Positions 44,816 through 59,600 of a stretch of DNA of 64,000 nucleotides are shown piece after piece. The position numbers were made by a program, and so were the translations under genes. The notes under the pieces were generated by a model. The model did not search any database and was not told the origin of the DNA. It saw nothing but the letters and a program-made list of their open reading frames with translations. Origin of the DNA: Crotophaga sulcirostris (lineage: Eukaryota; Chordata; Aves; Cuculiformes; Crotophagidae). The stretch covers positions 1,786,782 through 1,850,781 of the forward strand of contig VYZB01000096.1 of the NCBI GenBank assembly GCA_013397455.1, in the 5' to 3' direction. Within the stretch, counting starts at the first letter, position 1. Every line of letters starts with the position of its first letter.

Positions 44816-47800
44816 ATGTGGATCCTGCCTATGTACATATATAGGGTTATATGTATGGGTTTTTTACTTTCTAGTCTATACTGCTGAAGACAATTTAAAA
44901 TCCTAAAAATAGAGTCCTGTGCTGGTTTTAGTGGAAGACGCAAGCTCAAAGAATCATCTGGACTTCTTCACTACAGGTGAACTTCCTAGAGTCTTATTTA
45001 CAGGGTCGGTTCTTTGAGTAGCATCTTTCAAACACAAGCAGTTCAAATACAGGAAATAAAATAACCATGTTAGAAGACATAAACTTTTATATAAAGGACA
45101 TGTGGACAACTCTGTCTCCTTATATGACAGGATTTTTGAAATGTAATTTTCCCCCAAAATACGTTCTGCAACTTGATTTATCCCTTGGCTGCATAGAAGG
45201 ATTTCTAAAGCTGCGCTGAAGTAACACACACTTTCTGCTGAAATGATTTGCCAACATCGAGTGAGTTTTTATCATTTACCTGAGTTTAAGTTTTAAATAG
45301 AAAGAAACATAGTCATGTTTCCAAAATTTCAACACACCATATAGATAGGATTTTATTCTGATGTGTGCATGCATATAAAATATTTTTGCTTCCAATATGT
45401 GAGAAATGGAATCATTCAAAAGAAAGTAGACATTGAATAAAGAAGAGAGAGAATTTACAGTTGCCAATAAACTTCATGAGGCAAATTCTATCTTCTCAAT
45501 GACACAGTGCAATTTTATCTTTCAATATTCCTTCACCGTGTCCATTATGCTTCCTTAATGTGTTTCATCATTTCACCATTACTGTATGACACTGACTGGA
45601 AGGCACACATTTTTACTGTGTGACAGAATTGATCCTTAACTGAAAAAATAAGAAAGTATAATTGTTGTGTAAGCAATATATGAGTACTGGGTTAAACATG
45701 CATTCTTGTTAGGTAAATTACTAAGATCACATACAAAACAGAAAATATACTTTTGATCTTCCTTGTATGTTCACATACATATACATTCATATGCACGTGC
45801 CTCTGTGTGTGTACAGTGTAATGTCTTTAGTGTGTACTTCTGCAGTTCAGGCATGGGGTTTTGTGAACCTTTTAGTTGTGTTTTTAATTATGAAACCCAA
45901 GTATAAAATGTTTTAATATTTGAACTGTAATTTGTTTTACATGCCTTATGAAAAGAATGAGCTATATACTTTGCGCACAGAAATAGTGTTTGAAAAAGCA
46001 GTCTTAGTATTTGGAAATAATTAATAATCTATCTAAATTCAAATTACACTAAAGGGAGCATTTTTTGACTCTCATTTTATCTGCAAATTATCGAAGAATA
46101 AACTTGGAAGTGAAAATAAAGAAAATTTTTAAAGTATGTGTTTATTACTCTGTGCATTTTACATTCCTGTGTTTATTGTTGGTTTATCTTTAAAAGCCAA
46201 GACCAAAGACTGGGAAGGTATAATGAATGGTTCCCATCTCCTCTTTTCATGGAGTCAGAATATTTCTGTATCATCTGATGTCTTCAGGCTATGACTCTTG
46301 GACTGTGTGGTCACATCAAAGAACATAAAATACATATTTTCCTCATAAGAAATTGCTGTATTTGCCAAAGCAGGCTTATGAGGTCAAAAATAAAAGGAAT
46401 GGTAGCTCTATAATTATCAATGTGAGCGTTTGTGATTGCTGCCAGAAAAAAAGTAGAAGAGGCTGGGAATCTGAGACATTTTCTCCAGAAAGATGTCTCA
46501 TTATCTGGGGGCAGGGAGAGACCAAGAACTCAGAGTTATAACTCGGAGCTGACTCTATAAATAGTGAATTTGGTACATGCTGAGGTAATCCGTCACCATT
46601 ATGCAATCTCAGGAAGTTCCCTGAAGCAGTCATTTCTGGCACCTCACTTCAAGAAAGTCAGGAAGAGACCAGCAAAAGCAATTGGCAGCCTTGGAGGCAC
46701 AGTCCCCCAGCAGAGCCTGAGGAAGCCTGCCTGCTCAGCACAGCAGAGAGCACTGATGGATGCATTCTTGTGGTCTTCCTTTACGCTGATTGATGAAGAC
46801 ACTGAAGAACACAAGAAGAAATGGACTTAAGGGGAAGTGGGAGGATTAATTTTAGAAAACAAAAAATTCTGAGGATCAATAAGTATTTCTCATATTGTAT
46901 AGGAAAACTTTTTAAGATCACAGTAGACAGATACCTTTTGTGTGACATAGAGACAAGTGATTCATCATTTCACGTGTTGTTTTAGCACAATAACCAGAAA
47001 CCCCAGTTCTACTCAATTTTGTAGACCCTCTTGTTCTCCAAGGTATCTCCTGAGGTATCCTGTGAATAAAAAAAGACATTTGACATACATTATTAGTCTT
47101 GTGTTACTCAGAGCTCATCCAAATAAAATGACTGTGGGTAAAAGAGATGGCATGCCCATATCGGGGATGACATGCCCATATAATGAAAGTCCCAATTCTC
47201 GCTGGGTGATAATGATAGCTATTTGTCCTTCTTCATCTCTTGTCATTTTTACCAGTTACACCAAGAAGATTCATTACTAAAACTACTACATAAGGACACA
47301 GGATGAGACAGCCTGTGTCCCAAGGAACACAGTGTCGTTCTCTTTGACAAGATGTGAAAAGTGAAAATGATCAACAGCAAAATTAAAAATAAAAAAAGCC
47401 CCCTAAGAAGGAGGATTCTGTATGTTAGCCATGCAGAAGTGTTCTGCTGGTGAGGAATGCTTTAAAATCTTAGAGAAAAATCTGGATGGCATGGCAATAG
47501 ATGAAGAAGGTATATAAACATGCAAAAAAAAAAAGACAATATTTATTTTTGGTTGGTGGGAAACATTTCATTGCTCAGATAGAAATGGCTACAGGACATG
47601 CTATATTCATCAGAGAGGCATTATCAGTAATACTACTGTCAAAAAACAAGTGGGGCAATGTGCAGAGTCAGTCCCAGTTAGGCTTCAAGATATAGCTCTA
47701 TCCTCTTCTTCAGGCAGATGTCAAGCATTTCAGATTTGTTTGATGTAGCCATATCCTCTTCTTCTTGCACAAGGTATTAATAATTTCTGGTGTGTTTGAG

Positions 47801-50800
47801 ACCCTCCCAAAACATGGTGAAATGAGCGTGCAATGGATGACTGCTACAAAGGTAGACAAATGTGAGAGGAGGATTAAAAAGTACCACAAGAGGCAGCAAT
47901 AAGCAAATCCTGCTCGGAGACCTCACTGCTACACACAGCAGGTACAAAAAGCTTTTTTTTGTATATACCCCAGGGACATACCAATACAGACAAGACCTTA
48001 GCAAGTGCTCTGCATTTGTGTCCTCACTGAAGGCAATACGTCTGTGGTGGTCAGAGTTTTCTGTGACACAAAAAAAAATCCTTGAAACAATGACAAATTG
48101 CAGACAGTGCCTGTGCAAAGATTTAAAAAAAAATCCAGTAGTGTGGAAAGAACAGCAGCCAAGTACAACGCAGAAGAAAATGGCGCAAAGATCCTGCTGG
48201 AGAAATTGCATGAGCCAAGCTAGCAACAAAGCTGTTACTGGCCTGTGGAAAAGATCCGTGGTCTCCAGGAGCCCAGCAGCAAAGGATTAGCAGCTGGCAG
48301 CCTGGTTTGCATCCAGCAGGAGAACCAGCGATGGGGGCAGAGTAAAGGGGACATGGTTCATTCGGTGCAGGTATTGTAAATGTATGAGGCAACTAGAATA
48401 CTAATAAAATACCCTTACTCCTGCAGAAAGCACAGGATGGAGAAAGTAGCTGCTGTGTTGTTTAACCCATACCATAGAAATAAACTCATAATTTTTACAG
48501 ACAGCACTTTTTTCTCCCAAAGATACACTAAAATTTTAAGATATTTTTCCTTAGTGCCAGAAAGGGTTACTCTTGCTGAAATACCATCCCCATCTTAATT
48601 GCCTGTGCCTTGGGTGTTGTCTGACAAGTAGCCTGTTCTCTTTGATACCTGGCCAAGATGCTGACACAGCAACTGGTTTGTTTCCTCAGGAAAAGGAAGA
48701 GTGCAAAGGAATGGCTTTCAGATGTGCCAAAAAGCAAAAGGCTCTGGGGACGTGATAAGGCTGTAGTCCAGCACGCAGGCACGTAAGAGCCTATGGGGAC
48801 CCTGTGAACAGGACACTGAATTCAGGGGTCAGACTGTGCCTTGCAAGCAGACCCCTGGTTGCTTCAGGGAGCAATGGAAGGGGAGAGCTCATTGCAAGCA
48901 AAGCCCTCAAAGCACCTGGGGTTTAACAGACTCTGTTTCTCTCATGCCTCTGGGGAATATGTGCTGAGGTGGAATTCCTAAAATTAAAGGTTAGGAAATG
49001 TTACGTGATCTACAGTGCTGTGTACACAGTGCATCCACGGTGCCTTCCCATTCCACAGTGAGGCAAATTTGGCCTGATATTTTGAAGAACGCAATACATT
49101 GCGATGTTTCAAAATTAAACCTTCAGTGTCCTCAGTCCAAGCATCTCCCATTACACTACTGCCTTCTCGGGTGTCTTCTTCCCAGATTTTCTCAGTGAAG
49201 GACGTGGAGGAGGTGCCAGCAAGAAATAAAATGTTGTGGTCCAAGATGCAGAGGTGTAAGGCCTCTTGTTCTATTCCGTTATCAACCTGGGGTTTTCAAG
49301 TCCTCTAAGTCTGATTTTCAGATTTTTTTTTTCAGGTAGCCTATGCATATTACCCAGAGTTAAAAGACATTCTTCTTGTCCATGGGTAAACTAATGGCAA
49401 AGTTGGATCATTAATATAGGATAAAAAGGGAGCTGATTCACCAGAAAAGATGTTTGTTAGCTTATGCCACTTCAATAAGATAAAATCCAAGCTTATTTGC
49501 AATAGCTCCTTGCATAGAAAAACTCAGCAAACACTAAAATGCAGGAAATACTCTAATCTGAACAGTAGAATTAGGATGTTCATAAGCAAGAAGGAAGAAA
49601 GGAGAACGTAATTTCTTTTCTTTCTGGAGGACTGGACATCAGTTAGGTCCTGAATGAGAAAAGCAGGATGCCTCTGTAAATCCATCTATACCAAGCTTGC
49701 TAGACTATTTGAAGCCAGCAGTTTTAGATTGCTGTGGGTAGCTGCTGAGTGAAAAACCAGAGTTGAACGAGAAAGAAAGAGTGGTGTCACAGGTCAGGAC
49801 TGAGATCTGCTGCCAGTTGTATTAATTAGCCTCACTTGCACACTCTTGCATTACAATCAGTATAATTTAATTTCCATTAACCTTTGCAAAACACCCACAT
49901 GTTTGGATACAGGGAAATACTTCTGGGGCATTACTGCCTGGATAGAAAAAACAATTTGCTCACAGCTTAAGAAAAGGCACCATAGCTAATCAGCAACCTA
50001 TTCTTTATCAGCTTTGAGGAGCTGTCAAATGCAAAAGGCCTGAAAATATTTATGGTCATTTGTGTGTTCTCTTGCCAGGAAATAAAAGCATTGGGCTTGT
50101 TCACGCAAGGCAGAAAGAACTTTCCAGGTCACACTTACTCAGTGGCCTAATGTTCCTTATAACTGACTCAAGGGATGAAGGGCTGATTTGATCCTAAAAT
50201 GTCAGGGTGTGAGTCTTGCCCATGTTCCTCAACCAGCCGCTCTGCAGTGCTGCAGCATCTGCCTTACCTTCAAATTAACTCTTCTTGCCCTGAACATTTT
50301 TTCCACATCATTCAGTGTACTAATATGACGTCATTTTTGCAGCACATTATTATCCACTTTATTACGTTATAGAGAGCATAATTTACTAATTCAGACATGG
50401 ACCAGGAGAGGCTAAAGCTCATGATCAAAATTGCTGAGCACAGGAGCAAAGTTACTTCTCATTGATTCACTGTCCAGCCACACAAGCAGAATCAGCGTCT
50501 GGGAACTGTTGGGATGTAGGGAGTTCAATATTCATGGACTGTTCTAGTGTTCTATGCAATTGCTATTCATTATTCAAGTTTCTGGTTCAAAACTATCTTT
50601 CAGCTGAACTAACATATTCAAAGTCATTGCTGAGGCAAGTATTTTACACCCACTTGTCTGTGGTTGATATTATGGCATTTTTTTGACGATTTAGAAGAAT
50701 AATTAACAAATACAACAGAATAACTACCAGAATATATACTGGGACACATTTTCCAGCAGGAAATGGCAATCTTCACTGCTTATCTGTTTGGGTGCTGTTT

Positions 50801-53800
50801 TTTCTTACAGCACATCAATTAGTTGCATCCATGGTAAGAAAGCAGCTGCTTAAGCCTCTACTCAGTAGGTATTTTTCAGTTCCCTCTAATAAGCTCTCAC
50901 TAGCATTTCATTTTACAAACACATTTTTATCATGAGGTGCATCTATGCTGCCAAGTCACTTAGCTCCAATACTTGCTCCTGAATCCTAGTCCCAGGCCAT
51001 CTGCATTGCACATAGGCACATGTGTGTATTCACTCTTGGTGAACAGGGGAACAAAATAACCAGTTCCTTCTGCAATGAAACTGGGAGAAGGGCTGGCCCA
51101 GAAGCTGCTCCTGGCAGGTCGTACAAGCTGCCTCTCTCTCCTTCTGCCCTACAGAGACCTTTACTTCGTCACAGACCTCCCAGCCTGGCACACCCTTGTG
51201 TGAGGCCCCAGGACATGGTATAAACAGCTCCTGTGAGCTGCAGAGCAGTCCTTTAATTGCTCCAGGAAGGTGTTTTGACACATTGTGAAAGCTGTTTCCT
51301 ATCAGCTCCTCCTTTCAAGCTTCCCGGGAAGTGCCACCTGCACAGCCCAACAACAGCCCAAGACCTTAGCACTTGTGTCTCCATCCTTCTTCTCCAGGCA
51401 GAACAGCACTGCAAACCTTCCTTCCGAACTGCTCAGCCCTCCTGGGATCTTGCATTTGTTCACACGCATTTCACCACAATACACCACTCTTTCCACTCTC
51501 ATTCACCATACGTTTCTGCCCACCTCCGTACACGGACAGTCTCCCCTACTCTACTCAGTCACTGTGCTCAAGACACAGGTACTACCCACTGCGTCACAAA
51601 CTACGGTCTGGGTAAAACCAGGTGATCCCTTGCGTCATTACTGCAGGCCGGTGCCTACAAAGGGCTGTTTGTGAAGATGCCACAGGACTGTCAGAAGGGC
51701 TCTCTGTGTCCTCAATTGGAGGCTGTGCTGAATTTTGACTGCCAGTCCTTGAGGCCAAGGTACCAGACTACATAGTCAGTACCAATTACAGAGGGTGAAG
51801 AAATACAGTTTACAGGCGCAGCCAAGAATTTTTTAATAGCCTAATAAAAATGTTAGCAGTCCAATAAAATAATTACTAGCAGTCCAGTTATACTATGAAA
51901 TACTGGTAGACCAAATTGTCCAGTTATGACAGTCCATTCCCAGGAAGGATACCCGTTGCTCATCACCCACCCTGCTGCCTGGGACTGTTCTTATGATTCC
52001 CAACCCCTCTGTATCCTGGGCCAATGGCACCAGTCTGCTCCAAAAATGAAGGGGAAAGCCTGGGAGGAATATGATGTTAATGTTCATAGTTTTTCACCTC
52101 ATCTTCTCCAGGAGGAGTATGATATTGATACGGGAGGACCTCTTTCTCCTCACTCTGTGTCTGTTTGGAGTAAATTTTATGTTTTCTAATACAGTCTGCT
52201 TACTTGCTCCTTCCTCGTTGGTTTGCAATTCTGTGTTTTGTCTGGATTTGCCATACATAGCACATTTTATTTATGCTGAAAGCTTGTTGTTTGTTCTGTT
52301 ATCCATAAAATAGGTTTAACCCAATCCACAGGGCTGTTCTCTTCTAGACACTAATAACTGAGAACGTGCAATTTGTGCTCACAGTCCTGGCACCTTTGAT
52401 ATAAGTCCACACTTGCACTTCAAAGGCCTATACTGTCACAGTGTGCTTGTCTTTTCAGGAACTCCTGTCACAATCCCCTGTTTTCTTTCAATCACCATAA
52501 AGCTGTACCTTTCTGATAACCTAATTAATGTCTTATTAACACAACCTAGTCATACACACATCCTTGCTTTAGAGCCAACTCTTGTCACTTTACAAGAACA
52601 ACCTGTCAGAAGACACACATTCAGACACATGCAGACACAATACTCAGTATCTACTGGTTGTGGCGGTACCACTGGTAAGTCACTCATTTATAAATACACC
52701 CAGTGCACCTAGGGATAAATGATCTGGATGATGGCTTCAAAAACTTCCACTATGATCATACTTACATACACATAAATCAGTGGTCTTAAGGCTAATGAGG
52801 TTTCAGAGCACTGTCCTCTGCCATGGACTTCCACCAGCTGCCTCCATCCACTGTGGAGATGACCCCCTAGAAGAATTTGGTATCTAGCCCTGGTCATCCC
52901 AGGTGGTCCTGCACATCTTGGTCCCACCAGGGTCACTGCTATCCCGGGTCACATTTTTTTTTTCGGAACTACAAAGAAACTGGGGAGAATATAGTCCCAG
53001 GGACTCCTGGCAGTTCGTGGCAGTGGCAACAGCCTGCCCATAAGCTGTCTTCCCCTAGGGTACCTGGATGCTCTACTTGCCAGGACTGATGTCTCCAGCT
53101 CTTGTAGGGAGACTTTGGTCAAGAGTAGAAATCAGGTATTCAACAGACTATAGATAATATCAAAGGGTTTTTTTCACACGAACATGAGCGGTAAAATACA
53201 GCAGTGGTAGGAGCACCAAAAAACAGTTGCAATGTCAAGTGCAATGGCAGCAGTGCTGGGCAGCATGTTCTTGCAATAAGGGCATGTCACCATGGGGAGC
53301 GTACAGACAATTTTTGTGGAGTTTGCTGAAGCAGTCACTTGCCATACATGACACACGGCACACCAGAAAAGGCCATGAGTTGGGTTGGTGGAAAGCCTAC
53401 TGGATACAGACCAAGCCAGTCTCCGTAGCTACGCAGTGTGGATGCAACTAGCCTGCTCTAGAAGGGACTAACCTTGACATTTTGAAGCTAAGCTACAATA
53501 GACCTGATGCCTTCAGAAATATAGATGCCAGCTACTCACAACCGATTTTGGATCTGGACAGAACTTGGGGTAAGGAGAGTTCACATGATATTCATCACAT
53601 GAAAGGACCAAATTATTTATGTCCACTCTTATAAATGTGTAAAGTCTGGGTTACTTTTAATTATATACCTGGGAAAATCAATAAATGAATCCTTCCAGAA
53701 CTGCCCATGTGTTACCGTTTTTTGATCAAAGTGACTAGCACAATTCAAGTAATTTGATTTAGGAGGACGTTTTGATGACAGATCCAGATATCTCTGATGT

Positions 53801-56479
53801 ACTCTTATTTATTTATAGAGAGCACAGAAAGTTAGGTTGCCCTGGCCATGGCAGGATGCGAGCAATGGAAGATAATTTCTGCTATGTTGCCAAGTACTTC
53901 TGTGACCAACATTTGTTGAAAAGTTTTGAATCAGCTCTTTCTCCTGATCACGTCAGCACTGCTTCTCTGACTCGACATCCTTAAATTAAGCACAACTCCT
54001 GACAGATGCAAATGATCCACGTTCACAGTCTTTGTGTCCATCTTGGAAAATCCTGCAGTGATTATAAATTTGCCTTTTTCATACATCAGAGAACCTTCCA
54101 CTCATGGTTTAAGCACACAAATTGCATTGCAAAGCAATGACAAGTTACCCCCGCAAAGCAATGAGAAGCTAGCCCAGCAGTGGTCAGACACCCTGTCTCA
54201 GGTGGGAGGTCTATCATTCAGAACCAAGGAGTAGTAATTTCCCAAATGCATTTGCTTACTTGTGGTTATTCACTTAGATTAATGGAGAAGTCTTTCCTAG
54301 AGTCTCCAGCACATAATGTTCTGGAATTCCACTGTATTAGGTATTAATAACTAACGGTTTTTATTCTGGATGCTTTGGAGGCAGGTGGTAGGCTGCTCTC
54401 CAAGAGGAGGTACAGCTGGTTCTTATTCACCACATTTATCATTACCTTATGGACCTCTCTGGTGGTAAATTAATTATCTTTTCTTACTAGCTCAGGATAT
54501 CCTGATTTATGTCTGCTCACTTTGAACAGTTTCTCTTCAAATTCAAATGACATTTATCCCACATACTTGAACAGTCAGTGCTACTGAATTCTTAGGTATT
54601 TACGTCCTCTTGAAAACCTATTGGATATTTGTTTGAGCAAACCCTGGTGACCACTTTTTTGGCATGAGTAGTACAATAATTACATATATTTTGACACTGG
54701 TCTCAGACTGCCTGTTGGGCTCTCAGAAAACTAATAGCACCTTCAGCTTCTGCTAGGTATTTAGGATTTCTTTGAGGTCAAAAGAAGTAATGATTCCCTC
54801 CTTCACATGACAGATAAATTCAAATGTTGCTTATCCACACCAGTGCAATTTAATATAAATTGTTTCTACTGTATGATTTTCTTCCATGTATCTAAAATAG
54901 CAGTTCAAAACTCAGTGAAGATAGGCCTATATGACATCTTTCTTCCTCCATTGAATGACCACTTTGGTGGCACCTACCAAAGGTAAGTTTTGATTCGAGT
55001 GACACAAATTTTCACTTCTGCTAAGACCAGTGCATAACAAGCTGTCTGCTTTATCAGCATAAAGGCTTTAAAATGAATGTATTTTGCACATTCTCATTAA
55101 TCCCTTTATACTGGCAATCTGGTATAAGGTGACTTAACTGTGGGCAAAAATCAGTGGGTTTGTAGGTTTTCCAAGGCTTTTGTTTATATAATTTTATACA
55201 ATATAATAATAAATTAATTTTCTTCACGTTCATAAGTTAAATCCTCCTCTTTCTTTATTTATTCAACATGTATTATGCTGCTATTGTTCTCTCACAATAC
55301 CATATAATCCAGAAGAAACTATGTTGCTTTACTGTGAATTAGTGTGAAAGTAGAAAGCTCTGGTAATGCAGGCTTGATTTTCTTACGTTTTTTATTGCTT
55401 TTAAATTCAGAAACAAGTTAATACCAGCACTTGAACTGACACATCTACAGTTCATGAATAAAAAGTAGCTTTAGATTATTCCAAATTGGTAGAAATTTGA
55501 GAACTCTTTCTTGGCATCCAATAGTTTCAAGCACGCAGTTCATGCAGAGCTTGAACAAAAGCTTGGCTGAATTACTCTCTTTACTCCCAGGAGTGTAGAA
55601 ACCTTGGATTTGCTAGTGGTTAAAGAAAAGGCACAATGTAATTGGCAGAGTTGCAGGAACATGGATGCCTTGCCAAAACAGGCACAGAGAGGAGAATAGG
55701 ATGAATAGAATATGAATTATGGAATTATGGAAATACTGGTGCATTAGGTAAAATTCTGATGCTAGTTATATCACTGTAAATTGATGAATACATTAATTTT
55801 TTTATATGATAACAGAGTTTGTTCTTCTGTTAAAAATGTTAGCATCTAGCTTTTGATATAAATTACTCCACAAGACTGGCTTAAACACCTTCACCTGAGT
55901 TTTGCAAAGGAAGCTGAATTATTGTGGTGCAAAATATAATGAAGCATGTTAATACAATGCAAGTGCAACGAGAAGAATAGAAACGAAATGCTATCTTTGT
56001 TATTAGTGATTTGAAATTCTTTTCAGTGCCTTTGTACAGGAGCAAATAACTGCTCTTGAGTGGTGAAGAATGAAGTTCCTATATGCTTATTTTCAGTTCT
56101 TTCTCAATACTAGCTCTTATGACATTTGATGCACAAAGAAGAGACTGTAAAATTGGATTTATGAATCTTAAGAGACTGAAAAATCCTAGTTGCATTACTC
56201 CAATTGCATTTCCAGCAGAAATTCAGTTGGGTGAGCTAAACTGATTTTGGTCTTGTCTATCCATTTTGCCCTACTGACATTCTGAAAAGGTCCCAGGATC
56301 TGCGTTACAGTACTTTTGGTATGGAATTTGCCTTCTCTCTCTGACCTTTGTGAAGAGTGCTGCCATCCCTCAGGTGCTCCCTTTTTTAGAGACTTAGATT
56401 GCTTGGCTAGCCTAATTCCTTAAGTGCTGTCAGTACCTTTAGGTCTGTATCAGCTACCAGCCATCCTTTCCATCAAGAT
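44816..56479. other. Intergenic sequence downstream of BAALC, no recognised gene
   Basis: Over 11 kb of AT-rich sequence. Short local duplications occur, for example ATGCCCATAT repeated around 47150-47180 and GCAAAGCAATGA around 54135-54165. No CR1, LTR or exon-like block is supported. The gene that follows BAALC in other vertebrates (FZD6) is not reached. Confidence 0.5.
46097..46120 (+). promoter_or_regulatory. Alternative polyadenylation signal pair
   Basis: Two AATAAA hexamers (46097-46102, 46115-46120) are followed by AAGTATGTGTTTATTACTCTG and more GT-rich sequence. They could serve a longer BAALC 3' UTR of about 3.9 kb. Confidence 0.35.
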
Positions 56480-56682
56480 CAGGGGTGTCAAACTCACGGC
56501 CCGTGGGCCGAATCCAGCCCTCCACCTTGTTTTATTCAGCCCAGCACCTTGTTCCTACCCAGTGGCAGTGCCGAGCTCCTTGCCCCTACGCTCCTGCTGG
56601 CGCTGGGCACGTGTGCAGCGTGTGAGGTGTGTTACGCTGCAGGAGCACGAGAACGGCGGGGGCCGTGAGTTTGACACCCCTG
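56480..56682. mobile_element. Non-autonomous hAT-like DNA transposon (MITE)
   Basis: 203 bases bounded by perfect 23-base terminal inverted repeats, beginning CAGGGGTGTCAAACTCACGG and ending with its complement. The flanks ATCAAGAT (56472-56479) and ATGTAGAT (56683-56690) agree at six of eight positions, fitting a decayed 8-base hAT target duplication. The interior is GC-rich and carries no transposase frame. CAGGGGTGTCAAACTC ends are, from memory, typical of Charlie-type hAT elements. Confidence 0.78.
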
Positions 56683-59600
56683 ATGTAGATGCTCAGTAGA
56701 ACTATGTATGGCTTCTACTGTTACGCTAGGGTTGTTTTGCTCATCTTCACTTTTCACCATGAAAGTCATCAGTCCTACAGCATAGTACCACTGCAAAGTT
56801 GCACCAGACATAGAACCTTATCCCAAACTTATCCCTAATGCAACCATTAAAAACAATTTTCCAAGAGAATGTGTACTTCTAGCATATCATGATCCCCATT
56901 GAACTTCTCAGATGGTACTTAAACTGTCTGAAAGTTTGAGTAAAGGATCATCAGTGTATGGGGTGACCACAGTCATTTGTGCCCAGATGGCCCAGCACAG
57001 GTATTTGTGATTCTGGATGCTTCATAAGATCCTTAGCAACTGCCCAAAGCTGATCTTTGTATGTTCCATTGCTATCCAGCAAGTAAACTCTTGTACAGCT
57101 TCCTATCTGCCCTGCTTAGAGAGGCAAAGAGCCTCCTGGCCTTTCTCCTCTGATTTTCATCCCACTGCCTTGGAGAAGCTCATCCCCTGTCCCTTCCCCC
57201 TTGCCTCCCCTTCTCTATTTGAAATTTTATGTTTTGGCTTTTGGCCTCCTCTTTCTCCTTGTAAGTTGAATACATACAGTTACATGGTAGACAGTTCAGA
57301 AAGAAAATGAAGGCACAAACATGGAACCAGTAGTCTTTGTTACAAAAATCACATAAAAATACTTAACAGGGTAGTGGTTAGCACCTCTCTGGCTTCCCTT
57401 CTCTCAAACAGTCCATCAGTCACACCTGCTGATATCTGTGAACTACCAAAACTCTGCTATGCCAGGTGGGAAGGCCAATTTGAATGTTAACTACATATAG
57501 TCGAGAAAATGTATTTTTGTGCTTAGAATAAATTCCTTCATAATGAAGTATTTTTTTCTGTTTACGACCTACTGAGATTACTACTGACACATCTTAAAGC
57601 CTTTCCTTTCTCATTCATTATTGACTTTGTCTATTTTTATTTCTTTGTCTAACAATATTTCACATATCCTTTTTCTGTCATAATTTGTATTTGGGATGCT
57701 TTCACACTCACAAAGTTGGCCCCATAATCTTTCTCACTACAAACTCTTGGATGGAAAGGCTTCATTTCCAAACATTGACTGGTGATATAATGGTTGATCC
57801 TAAACAGCAAGGATGAAAAGACACAGAAGGATACTGAGAAACTGAGGTTTATATAACTTGTAAGTGTTAACAGTGGTCAGCACTATCTCCCAGGATGTGG
57901 TAGAACTGGTTTCATAAGCATATTTTGCAAATTCTAGTTTAAAACAGTAATGCTGACACAAGTCCTGGAGTGCAGCAGATTTTATTAACCTGAGAAATTA
58001 GTTGTTATGTGGGTACAGTTACCATAAGATCTAAAGTGTGACTCATTTTTGTATTCTACATTGATCTTGGGCAGAACTGTATGTCTCAGCTAAAATCATA
58101 TTTAGTATTCTGCCTGATGTTTCCATTTTACAATAGCTCAGGAGGACCTGTGAATCATCGTAGGAAAAGCAGATCCATTCATTATTTCTGAGTATTGAAA
58201 CTATAAAAATAAAAAAAAATTACTATTATCATAAACAGATCAAAACAGTGACGTAAAATTTGACAGAAAACTTGCAGTTCTCTTTGTAAAGACAATGAGT
58301 ACAGTGATCATAATAATTTCTACTTAATTCTGATAAGCTAACAATAACTTTACTCCATAGAATTTCACAGAAATGCTGTTAAAGATAAATTTGAGCTTGC
58401 GAAGCAATGAAAACCAAAAATTTGTACTTCCTTCACCTTGTAGTAGTTAGTGCTCGAGCATCCAAACCCCATGTTTAGTTGTAATCCTGCCACTCTCATG
58501 TCTCAATAATATCTTGAACTACTAACTTAAAAAGTAGCATTTGAAATGTGTGTGAAGTCAATCCTACTTTACTAGTTGCACGTCATATGGATAGGGACAG
58601 TTCAACTCAAGTCAATGCCTCAGTGTTATGGAGGAAGAGAAGAACAAAGCTATGACAAACGGCACTAAGTCAGGACTTTCTATTTTGCTGCCAGCATCAC
58701 CTGAACCTTGCCTATCCGCTCTAACTGAGTGCTTGGTTGGTATCAGTCTTTTCCATTGGAAATGACTCATGCCCTGTAGCACAGATTTCCTTTCCCATAG
58801 CCTTCATGACATTGTCCAAAGAAAATACTGCCCCAGCTGCGGAAACAATGAGATAAGCGGGGCTCTGTTGGCAAAAACCACCCACCACCGCTGCTGCTGT
58901 TACTGCCATCCAAGAAGTTAAGACGGAGATTTAACAGGAGTGAAGGCGGATGCTAAAAGTCCACAAGGGATTAAATATCCTTGATCATTCTTGGGAAAGT
59001 TTACTCTTTACAAGTTTATTTCCTGTTTAGTTTACATTGTGCTTAATATCCGAGGCTAGGTGAGGTAACCTGTTGGGAAAGGAATACTATTAGCATAATC
59101 ACTGTTTTATTAAAGCAACATTATGAAGGCACAGTGTTGTCATTTACAGGGAAATGAAAGATGAGATCCCTCTAACATAAAGGAAATCAACATCTTCTTA
59201 TGTGTGGGTGTTACAGCCCACACAGACATAATATTTTGAAGGACTAGAATCTACATACGTCATACTTTGTTCAGGGAAGAAGATGACACGGGCTCCAAGC
59301 ACCCAGTAATGTGGTTAGCACACGGCAATGCAAAACACCTTCTGGCTTTCTCAGTATGCTTCCTTCTCCAGTTTTTAGTGCTGTTGAGGAGTGGGGAGGG
59401 GGGGCTGAGTGTATTCTTTAAAGGCTTTATGGAAAAAGATGTACTATAAGGAAAGGTTTAAGCTGACACAGCTGCATGGGTTTGGAGAAGTGCTCATAAG
59501 TCATTAACTCATCAAAGACGTGATTTTCTACATAACTAGGAAATTGCTATAACACATCTGTGTTCTTATTAAGCCTTTCTCACAAGTTTATGTGTTCAAT

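Noticed and set aside
47862..48290. Plus-strand 142-codon frame, considered as a retroviral or gene relic
   Set aside because: No motif of gag, pol or a host family could be recognised; an opposite-strand frame of similar length shows how open the region is by chance.
58721..58909. Minus-strand frame MAVTAAAVVGGFCQQSPAYL...
   Set aside because: It looks protein-like at first but stops after 62 codons without a splice donor or known family.
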